DNA of 10,878 nucleotides. It comes from Alistipes sp. GTDB taxonomy: Bacteria; Bacteroidota; Bacteroidia; Bacteroidales; Rikenellaceae. Positions 6,237-10,878 of this stretch are shown piece by piece. The stretch lies in NCBI GenBank assembly GCA_017631135.1, contig JAGBTW010000008.1, forward strand, positions 1 to 10,878. The letters run 5' to 3'. Numbering within the stretch: the first letter of the stretch is position 1; each line of letters starts with the position of its first letter. The translations under genes were made by a program, and so were the position numbers. Below the pieces are notes generated by a model. The model had not been told where the DNA came from and ran no database searches. It worked only from the letters and a program-made list of their open reading frames with translations.

Positions 6237-6770
6237 TTACTCCGCAAACAAGATGCGCTCGGGGCCTTCGTAGTCGGGAAGGGGCTTGGGGGTGTAGTCC
6301 GCATAGCCGATAGAGATGACACAGAGGATGCGGTACTCCGCGGGTATCTCGGGCACAACATCCTTGACATAGTCCTCGCTGCGCTGGCTTGAGGGGTCGT
6401 CGTTGATTGTGAGGTAGTCGCCCACATGCACCCAGCATGAAGCAAGACCCTCATCAACAAGTGCGAGCTGCAGCACCGTAGCCATGATAGCGGCATTTGT
6501 CTGCCACATGGGCGATGCTTCGGGGTCACCCATAACGACGATTGCAGCGCCCGCCTCCTCCAAGAGGCTCGAGCCCCAATCGCGCAGGCGACCAAGGGCG
6601 TGCACCTTATCGAGATTGGTAACAGCCATAAGGCGTGTCGAGCGTGTATTCTTTGACGAGGGGGCACGAAGTGCGAGCTCCATGGCCGCGCGAAGCTTCT
6701 CAACCTCAACGGGTTTACCTGTATAGCGGCGTGTAGAACGGCGCTTTTTTACTACTTCCTTAAATTCCAT
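6237..6770 (-). CDS. Nitroreductase-family FMN-dependent oxidoreductase
   Basis: This 177-residue protein is typical for the small nitroreductase family. These enzymes bind FMN, usually as dimers, and use NAD(P)H to reduce nitro compounds, quinones or other acceptors; the natural substrate is rarely known. Family signatures are the N-terminal KKRRSTRRYTGKPV (8-21, FMN phosphate-binding arginines), the segment APSSKNTRS (36-44), and EGLASCWVHVGD (107-118) near the flavin. The C-terminal PLPDYEGPERILF segment is also family-like. The start at 6770 is preceded by AAGAGAGATT, a purine-rich possible ribosome site. It begins 12 nt after the stop of the pspC-like gene, so the two likely form a minus-strand operon with the promoter near 7005. 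Confidence 0.9.
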   Translation of the reverse strand: MEFKEVVKKRRSTRRYTGKPVEVEKLRAAMELALRAPSSKNTRSTRLMAVTNLDKVHALGRLRDWGSSLLEEAGAAIVVMGDPEASPMWQTNAAIMATVLQLALVDEGLASCWVHVGDYLTINDDPSSQRSEDYVKDVVPEIPAEYRILCVISIGYADYTPKPLPDYEGPERILFAE

Positions 6771-6782
6771 AATCTCTCTTTT

Positions 6783-6968
6783 CTATTTTTTCTCGGGGAT
6801 GATCAGCCACATAATCAAATAGACAAGTAGCGACATACCACCAACGAAGGTTACCAATGCCATGATGAGGCGTACAACCGTGGGGTCTACACCCAAATAC
6901 TCAGCCAAGCCGCCACACACACCGCCAATCATGCGGTTATCGGGCGAACGATATAGTTTTTTCTCCAT
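6783..6968 (-). CDS. PspC-domain small membrane protein
   Basis: From the ATG at 6968 this gives 61 residues beginning MEKKLYRSPDNRMIGGVCGG. A TTG three codons upstream (6977) keeps the frame open, but the ATG gives the family's usual N-terminus. The PspC signature is complete: LYRSPDNRMIGGVCGGLAEYLGVDPTVVRL (5-34, described by its key residues R7, G15-G16, C18-G19-G20, Y24 and D28-P29-T30). One membrane segment follows (about 34-57), then a short basic tail (PEKK). In proteobacteria PspC is a membrane sensor partner of the phage-shock response. Stand-alone single-domain versions in Bacteroidetes have no settled role. It is the first gene of the pair with the nitroreductase. Confidence 0.92.
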   Translation of the reverse strand: MEKKLYRSPDNRMIGGVCGGLAEYLGVDPTVVRLIMALVTFVGGMSLLVYLIMWLIIPEKK

Positions 6969-6993
6969 GATACACAATTAATTGTCTCTAATT

Positions 6994-7025
6994 ATTGCAA
7001 AAATAGTAATTTTTCCTTAATTTTG
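6994..7025 (+). promoter_or_regulatory. Promoter for the HAD-family gene
   Basis: TAATTTTG (7018-7025) fits TAnnTTTG. ATTG at 6994-6997 lies 20 nt upstream, a three-of-four match to the -33 TTTG. The -7 box is 23 nt before the ATG at 7049. Confidence 0.55.
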
Positions 7026-7031
7026 AACCAA
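6998..7031 (-). promoter_or_regulatory. Promoter for pspC-nitroreductase
   Basis: TATTTTTG (7005-6998 on the minus strand) fits the TAnnTTTG -7 element and lies about 30 nt before the pspC ATG. A TTGG at 7031-7028 could serve as a weak -33 box, at a slightly long 22-nt spacing. The site overlaps the divergent promoter of the HAD gene. Confidence 0.55.
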
Positions 7032-7048
7032 TTTAATATAAAAATTGT

Positions 7049-7888
7049 ATGAAAGAGAATGTTACCGTAGCGCTTATATACGATTTCGACGGCACGCTTG
7101 CGCCAGGCAATATGCAGGAGTATGACTTCATTCCCGCTGTGGGCAAGAGCAACATGGAGTTTTGGCACGAGGCAAACACCCTCGCCGAGGAGCAAGATGC
7201 CGACCAGGTGCTAACCTACATGGCGCGCATGCTCCAGGCGGCGCAGTCCAAGGGTCTATCGCTACGTCGCGAGGCATTCCGCGAGTCGGGTCGCAACGTC
7301 AAGTTCTACCGCGGCGTAGAGGAGTGGTTTAAGCGCATAAACGAGTATGGCAAGGAGCGCGGCGTGCGCATACTGCACTATGTCAACTCGTCGGGTCTCA
7401 AGGAGATTATCGAGGGCACAAGCATAGCCCACGAGTTCAAGAACATCTACGCATGCTCCTATCTCTACAATGTCGACGGCATAGCCTACTGGCCCGCTGT
7501 GACGGTGAACTACACCAACAAGACGCAGTTCATATTCAAGATAAACAAGGGCGTGGAGTCGGTCTTCGACACCAAGGATGTAAATCGCTTTATGGAGGAG
7601 TCGAAGCGCCCCGTGCCATTCTCGCGCATGATTTACTTCGGCGACGGAACTACGGACATCCCCTGCATGAAGCTCGTCAAGAATTTCGGCGGTCACTCCA
7701 TCGCGGTATACAACCCCGAGGAGGAGGGTCAGCGCACACTGCTCAACGAGCTTATCCGCGACAACCGCGTAAACCATGTATGCCCCGCCGACTACTCGGA
7801 CAACTCCGAGATTGACACAATCGTAAAGACCATAATCGACAAGGTTGTCATGGACCAGCGGCTTGCCGAGCTGGAGGTTGCGAGATAG
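7049..7888 (+). CDS. HAD-superfamily hydrolase (phosphatase-like)
   Basis: This 279-residue protein carries the HAD fold motifs in order. Motif I is YDFDGTL (11-17), with nucleophile D12 and acid/base D14. Motif II is the Ser in YVNSSG (111-116). A Lys in the NKTQFIFKINK stretch (157-167) probably supplies motif III. Motif IV is FGDGTTDIPC (197-206), with metal-binding D199 and D203. Most such enzymes remove phosphate from small metabolites by way of an aspartyl-phosphate. Residues of roughly 20-105 are mostly helical and probably form the cap that decides the substrate. No signal peptide is seen, so it should be cytosolic. The substrate cannot be assigned. It stands alone, diverging from the pspC pair and separated by 278 nt from the next gene. 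Confidence 0.85.
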   Translation: MKENVTVALIYDFDGTLAPGNMQEYDFIPAVGKSNMEFWHEANTLAEEQDADQVLTYMARMLQAAQSKGLSLRREAFRESGRNVKFYRGVEEWFKRINEYGKERGVRILHYVNSSGLKEIIEGTSIAHEFKNIYACSYLYNVDGIAYWPAVTVNYTNKTQFIFKINKGVESVFDTKDVNRFMEESKRPVPFSRMIYFGDGTTDIPCMKLVKNFGGHSIAVYNPEEEGQRTLLNELIRDNRVNHVCPADYSDNSEIDTIVKTIIDKVVMDQRLAELEVAR

Positions 7889-7993
7889 AGACTCGACCAA
7901 TCAATAATGGCGAGCAAAATAGCGTTTTTGCAACGTGGTTTACATCATAAAATACTGTGTTTCTGCACGTTAACACTACCATGCGCGTAACTA

Positions 7994-8030
7994 GCTGATT
8001 ATCAGCAAGATGAAAAATTCGCAAATTTGC
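7994..8030. promoter_or_regulatory. Two short palindromes upstream of the exported-protein genes
   Basis: GCTGATTATCAGC (7994-8006) and GCAAATTTGC (8021-8030) are perfect dyads in the 278-nt gap after the HAD gene, about 70-100 nt before the next promoter. They could be operators or remnants of an older element. Nothing in the sequence decides between these. Confidence 0.3.
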
Positions 8031-8096
8031 ATTTTGCAACACCCTCTGTTTCAACACTTTAAGTAGGGCATCGCGGAAAAATTTGGAGGCTAAAAA

Positions 8097-8129
8097 TTTG
8101 GTCGCACGCCTCAAAACGCGTTATCTTTG
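8097..8129 (+). promoter_or_regulatory. Promoter for the exported-protein pair
   Basis: TTTG (8097-8100), a 21-nt spacer and TATCTTTG (8122-8129) match the Bacteroidetes consensus well. The leader to the ATG at 8167 is about 32 nt. The -33 box is part of a 10-bp direct repeat, AAAAATTTGG, at 8077-8086 and 8092-8101 (15-bp period), a possible activator site. Confidence 0.75.
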
Positions 8130-8166
8130 CAAAAAGATTAACCGCTAAAACTATCAACTTTCGACT

Positions 8167-8841
8167 ATGAGAAACAGACTACTTCTTCTATCACTATGCA
8201 TCGTCTCTGTGCTTCTTCCCCTTGGCGCTACGGCACAGCGATACGCAGAGGCGGACTCGACAAGCACCTTCTACGTCAGCAAGCAGAAGGAGACACACGA
8301 GGAGCGTCGCTGGAACAACGACCTTCGCACCAGCATAGGCGCACCTGGCTTGTTACCCCTATTAATGTTAAATGAGCTCACATACGACCTCGAAACCGAC
8401 GAGTACCCCTTCACCGCAAGCGAGAAGTTGGCAGATAAGCGCTACTACGACGGATCTGTATATTTCGTGCCGCCCATATCGTTGGAGTATGGTCGCTATG
8501 TAAATAGGTGGTTGGTCATTGGCGCTAAAGCCTCAATCATGGGATTATATCAGCACAAGCGCCACATAGGCACACACAAGCGCATAAGCACCAAAAGTGC
8601 GCTTATATTGAGCACTGCGGTTAGCCTGCGCTTCGACTACCTGCGCAGAGACCTCGTGAGCCTCTACTCGGGCATCAGTGTGGGCATCGGCACCAAGATA
8701 GGTGGCAAAGAGTCTATAATCTCACCCACGTTAGATATGACCTACTTCGGCATTACCGTAGGTAAGCACGTCTTTGGCTTTGCCGAGATTGGTGGCGGAG
8801 CAAGTGGCGTCGTGCGCTGCGGCATAGGCGGAAGATTTTAA
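8167..8841 (+). CDS. Exported protein of unknown function, outer-membrane barrel-like
   Basis: I do not recognise a named family. The 224-residue protein starts with a clear signal peptide (RNR then a Leu-rich core, cleavage likely after A21-T22-A23). The mature part begins with a charged stretch (about 40-52). It continues with alternating hydrophobic/polar segments rich in Gly and Tyr (about 95-224), such as SLEYGRYVNRWLVIGAKASI and LVSLYSGISVGIGTKI. It ends in GIGGRF with a terminal Phe, as outer-membrane barrels often do. A small barrel of about eight strands would fit the size. It has its own good promoter and the next gene, a lipoprotein, starts 33 nt downstream, so the pair may act together at the outer membrane. 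That role is inference. Confidence 0.75.
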   Translation: MRNRLLLLSLCIVSVLLPLGATAQRYAEADSTSTFYVSKQKETHEERRWNNDLRTSIGAPGLLPLLMLNELTYDLETDEYPFTASEKLADKRYYDGSVYFVPPISLEYGRYVNRWLVIGAKASIMGLYQHKRHIGTHKRISTKSALILSTAVSLRFDYLRRDLVSLYSGISVGIGTKIGGKESIISPTLDMTYFGITVGKHVFGFAEIGGGASGVVRCGIGGRF

Positions 8842-8874
8842 CTCTATTCCTATAATTTAGATTAAGCAAATCGT

Positions 8875-9627
8875 ATGAAAAAGATATTACAATATATTGT
8901 TGCTGTGGCGCTTATGCTCACAACAACAGCGTGCGAATGGGGTGGCGGAGATTACAAGGCAGAGCGCACATTGGGTTTGAGGCTATGGCAAATAGCGAGT
9001 CACGACCTCGAGCGCGTGAACGAGATTTTCGACTTCGTAGCGCAGTACAACCACATGCTAAACATCGAGGATGAGACCCAAAGGGAAAACTATAGGGACA
9101 CCTACTTCAGCAACGCCATTATCACCGAATATGGAAATATACACTCACTAACATACGTCACTTCGTACAACACGAAATACTGCGTGGACGTGGAGATGTA
9201 CAACGACCGTTGGCACATCACACGAAGTGGTGGCAAGGGCTACGACCTCACCGTAACACTCCTTGCGAGTGGTCGCTACATGGCGCGCTTCGACAAGATT
9301 TACAACAGCGAGTCTACGGGCGAGGGAGAGTTCATCGTGGAGGCTACAACCACGACAATGAGCGACACCCCAATCATCAGCTACACGGGCACACTAACGA
9401 TGGTAGACCCCGAGGAGAATCCCCGCAAGCCGCTCACCATAACCACAAAGATTACCGAGGAGATAACCTACTCATCACCAAATAGTTTCACATCGGGCAT
9501 GCTCACCATAACTGCCTACGATGCCGTATACGACAGCACTGATGTTGCGAAGGTTACGATACTCAAAAACAACTCTAACCGAGTGGTTATCGAGTGCTTC
9601 GACGATGTTTATGGCTACGATTTGTAG
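8875..9627 (+). CDS. Lipoprotein of unknown function
   Basis: I do not recognise a family. The 250-residue protein has a short lipoprotein signal peptide (KK, then a hydrophobic core) with lipobox TTAC and lipidated C20, followed by EWGGGD. This acidic but not strongly Asp/Ser-rich start does not clearly show whether it is exported to the cell surface. After an N-terminal helical part (about 30-75), the rest is rich in Thr, Tyr and Val with beta-type alternation (about 80-250). One example is a TTTTMSDTPIISYTGTLTM stretch near 159-177. No cysteine pair or catalytic motif stands out. It lies 33 nt after the barrel-like gene with no separate promoter seen and is probably co-transcribed. Confidence 0.75.
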   Translation: MKKILQYIVAVALMLTTTACEWGGGDYKAERTLGLRLWQIASHDLERVNEIFDFVAQYNHMLNIEDETQRENYRDTYFSNAIITEYGNIHSLTYVTSYNTKYCVDVEMYNDRWHITRSGGKGYDLTVTLLASGRYMARFDKIYNSESTGEGEFIVEATTTTMSDTPIISYTGTLTMVDPEENPRKPLTITTKITEEITYSSPNSFTSGMLTITAYDAVYDSTDVAKVTILKNNSNRVVIECFDDVYGYDL

Positions 9628-9656
9628 GAGCTTTTAGACTCTATTTAACTGCGAAA

Positions 9657-9687
9657 TATGCAACCTCCATAATTTTTCGTATCTTTG
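9657..9687 (+). promoter_or_regulatory. rdgB promoter placed directly at the start codon
   Basis: TATCTTTG (9680-9687) is a perfect -7 match and ends only 4 nt before the rdgB ATG at 9692. TATG at 9657-9660 is a three-of-four match to the -33 TTTG at 19-nt spacing. Transcription starting a few nt after the box would begin at or next to the A of the ATG. Confidence 0.7.
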
Positions 9688-9691
9688 CATC

Positions 9692-10261
9692 ATGAAACGT
9701 ATCGTATTTGCAACAAACAATGCCCACAAGCTCTCCGAGGTGAGCGCTGTGCTGGGCGATGGATATGAGCTCGTAACGCTCAAGGAGGTAGGCATAACAG
9801 AGGATATTCCCGAGACGGGAGCTACGCTCGACGAGAACGCCTCAATCAAGGCGCGCTATGTCTACGAGCGCACAGGTCTCGACTGCTTTGCAGACGACAC
9901 AGGCCTCGAGGTCGAAGCGCTCAACGGCGCACCAGGTGTCCACTCGGCACGCTACGCCACCGATGGTCACGATTTCGCCGCCAACAACGCCAAACTGCTG
10001 CGCGAGCTCGAGGATAAGGAGAACCGTAATGCGCGCTTTCGCACCGTTATATCGCTCATTCGCAACGGCATAGAGGAGCAGGTAGAGGGCATCGTGGAGG
10101 GCACTATCGCCACCTCACTTTCGGGCAATGAGGGCTTCGGCTACGACCCCTTGTTCGTTCCGAAGGGCTACGATAGAACATTTGCCGAGATGAGCGCCGA
10201 CGAGAAGAATGCTATCTCGCACCGCGGTCGCGCCGTCGCAGCACTTGTCAAGATTTTGTAA
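9692..10261 (+). CDS. rdgB: XTP/dITP diphosphatase (non-canonical purine NTP pyrophosphatase, RdgB/HAM1)
   Basis: This 189-residue protein is full length. It hydrolyses XTP, dITP and ITP to the monophosphates plus pyrophosphate, keeping deaminated purines out of DNA and RNA. Motifs in order are FATNNAHKLSEV (6-17, substrate loop with N9, N10 and K13), ADDTGLEV (67-74, metal/catalytic aspartates D68-D69), NGAPGVHSARYA (78-89), EGFGYDPLFVP (147-157), and FAEMSADEKNAISHRGRA (164-181), the base-recognition SHRGRA. No other Met lies early in the frame, so the ATG at 9692 must be the start even though the promoter box ends 4 nt before it. A terminator follows 36 nt after the stop. Confidence 0.96.
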   Translation: MKRIVFATNNAHKLSEVSAVLGDGYELVTLKEVGITEDIPETGATLDENASIKARYVYERTGLDCFADDTGLEVEALNGAPGVHSARYATDGHDFAANNAKLLRELEDKENRNARFRTVISLIRNGIEEQVEGIVEGTIATSLSGNEGFGYDPLFVPKGYDRTFAEMSADEKNAISHRGRAVAALVKIL

Positions 10262-10297
10262 GTGGTAATAGCAATAGTGAATCTACAATATTTGATT

Positions 10298-10329
10298 GGG
10301 TCGAGGACAAACACACCTCGACCCTTTTT
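10298..10329 (+). terminator. Intrinsic terminator after rdgB
   Basis: A 9-bp perfect stem pairs GGGTCGAGG (10298-10306) with CCTCGACCC (10316-10324). The loop has 9 nt and five T follow (10325-10329). It shares the 8-mer GGTCGAGG with the dsbD terminator at 5498-5505. Confidence 0.9.
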
Positions 10330-10346
10330 AATTCCCTCCGCACGCA

Positions 10347-10407
10347 TCATGTTGAGAAAAGCGATACATCTCATAGACCTCGAGATGTTTCACTTTGTTC
10401 AACATGA
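10347..10407 (-). repeat. REP-like hairpin pair with short loop
   Basis: The arm at 10347-10372 (TCATGTTGAGAAAAGCGATA then CATCTC) and the arm at 10382-10407 (GAGATGTTTCACTTTGTTCA then ACATGA) are near-perfect reverse complements with a spacer under 10 nt. This is the compact form of the same arm pair seen at 5648-5736. It marks the left-hand edge of the right repeat block. Confidence 0.75.
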
Positions 10408-10546
10408 CAACATTGATTATCAGTGTATTACTAATTATTAATTACTCATTACTCATTGATTTACCCCTCCTCGGCATGACATAGTTTTTTATTTTGTCCG
10501 CGACATCGCTTATGTCCCTTTTGTCTCTTAATGTCTCTTTTGTCGT

Positions 10547-10578
10547 GTTTGCGGGTTACAAAAATGTAACCCGCAAAC
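10547..10578. repeat. Perfect palindrome with 14-bp arms and AAAA spacer (right copy)
   Basis: Arm GTTTGCGGGTTACA (10547-10560), spacer AAAA (10561-10564) and arm TGTAACCCGCAAAC (10565-10578) are identical on the plus strand to 5806-5837. Because the surrounding block is reversed, the spacer reads TTTT in the element's own orientation, against AAAA in the left copy. Confidence 0.95.
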
Positions 10579-10647
10579 GCATGGGGTAGTTGGGTGTAGT
10601 TGGGAGTAACAGGGTGTTTTAGTCTTTATTAACGACAGTTGACTGCG

Positions 10648-10736
10648 TCATATTGAGCGTAAGCGAAATATCTCGCGGGCAGTACGACAGTTGACCGTCT
10701 CGGAGACCTCGAGATGTTTCACTTCGTTCAACATGA
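10648..10736 (-). repeat. REP-like hairpin pair (inverted counterpart of 5648-5736)
   Basis: The arm TCATATTGAGCGTAAGCGAA (10648-10667, continuing to TCTCG at 10675) faces the arm 10709-10736 containing AGATGTTTCACTTCGTTC. The minus strand reads almost exactly as 5648-5736. The visible difference is ccg for atg just after the first arm. Confidence 0.8.
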
Positions 10737-10751
10737 CAACATTGATTATCA

Positions 10752-10786
10752 ACTCATTACTAATTGCTAATTACTCATTACTAATT
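10752..10786 (-). repeat. 7-bp tandem repeat, five units
   Basis: On the minus strand the units are AATTAGT, AATGAGT, AATTAGC, AATTAGT and AATGAGT. This is the counterpart of 5591-5632 but with a different unit number and order. Confidence 0.85.
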
Positions 10787-10827
10787 CTTATTACCTCGCC
10801 CTCCCTTATTTCTCTTTAACCACTACA

Positions 10828-10848
10828 TGGGTATTATTTTAATACCCA
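10828..10848. promoter_or_regulatory. 21-bp palindrome at the right end
   Basis: TGGGTATTA (10828-10836) and TAATACCCA (10840-10848) are exact reverse complements around TTT. The site lies outside the repeat mosaic in an AT-rich stretch before the window ends. It may be an operator or a small terminator belonging to a gene beyond the edge. Confidence 0.4.
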
Positions 10849-10878
10849 CATGACGACAGGTGCTAAAAGTAATTATAA

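Larger units (their letters stand above)
10373..10786 (-). repeat. Right copy of the composite repeat, inverted relative to the left
   Basis: Read on the minus strand from 10786 to 10373, this 414-nt block matches 5591-6004 module by module: 7-mers, hairpin pair, taaagactaaaacaccctg stretch, C-rich stretch, 14-bp-arm palindrome, gacaaaag tandem, CATGCCGAGGAGGGG block, 7-mers, and a hairpin arm. Over the central part of about 310 nt I find only around a dozen to fifteen differences by eye. They are clustered near gcagcaactggtcttt (5738-5753), in the palindrome spacer, and in two or three single positions. No gene lies within 10262-10878. Confidence 0.9.

Noticed and set aside
6227..6709. Second open frame of 160 codons within the nitroreductase gene
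   Set aside because: It is a shifted-frame shadow rich in Arg, Ser and Pro without any motif; the nitroreductase frame carries all family signatures.
7848..8114. Minus-strand open frame after the HAD gene, considered as a transposase remnant
   Set aside because: It overlaps the HAD 3' end and I could not recognise any transposase motif. The palindromes in the stretch are listed instead.
5591..10786. Composite transposon
   Set aside because: The flanking repeats contain no transposase or terminal-repeat structure, no target duplication is visible, and the enclosed genes include the housekeeping gene rdgB.

Overview
The window looks like chromosomal DNA from a member of the Bacteroidetes, probably order Bacteroidales. 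Three things point there. Promoters are of the Bacteroidetes sigma type (a TAnnTTTG box at about -7 and TTTG near -33) and occur in front of several genes. Clear Shine-Dalgarno sites are absent, with AT-rich leaders instead. The proteins also fit (S15 beginning [10 protein letters not shown], a DsbD with a Bacteroidetes-like thioredoxin domain, a small PspC protein). The strong preference for GAG, AAG, GAC and GGC codons and the moderate GC content would suit an Alistipes/Rikenellaceae-like gut organism, but I cannot fix the genus from sequence alone.

Left part (1-5520). The window opens in the 5' end of rpsO (ribosomal protein S15, minus strand), with a good promoter and a leader of about 105 nt that can fold. 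Divergent from it runs a plus-strand series: a lipoprotein FAD:protein FMN transferase (apbE), a YegS/DgkB-like lipid kinase, an AraC-family regulator and a full-length DsbD-type transmembrane thiol-disulfide reductase. It ends in a very strong 16-bp-stem terminator. ApbE and DsbD both serve maturation or redox upkeep of exported proteins.

Middle part (5521-6236). This stretch holds no gene. It contains a mosaic of short dispersed repeats: REP-like hairpin pairs, 7-bp and about 9-bp tandem repeats, a perfect palindrome with 14-bp arms, and a conserved CATGCCGAGGAGGGG block.

Right part (6237-10330). A minus-strand pair, pspC then nitroreductase, diverges from a HAD-family phosphatase-like gene. 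Next come two exported proteins of unknown function (a probable outer-membrane barrel-like protein and a lipoprotein). Last is rdgB (XTP/dITP diphosphatase), whose promoter lies so close to the ATG that its mRNA should be leaderless or nearly so; a second clear terminator follows.

Far right (10340-10878). The repeat mosaic returns in the opposite orientation. The two copies (about 5591-6004 and 10373-10786) form a long inverted repeat of about 410 bp around a gene segment of about 4.4 kb. The central palindrome has the same plus-strand spacer (AAAA) in both copies although the copies are otherwise reverse complements. The spacer has therefore flipped relative to the rest of the element. This repeat system is the most unusual content of the window. 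No transposase, integrase, CRISPR, tRNA or rRNA was found.
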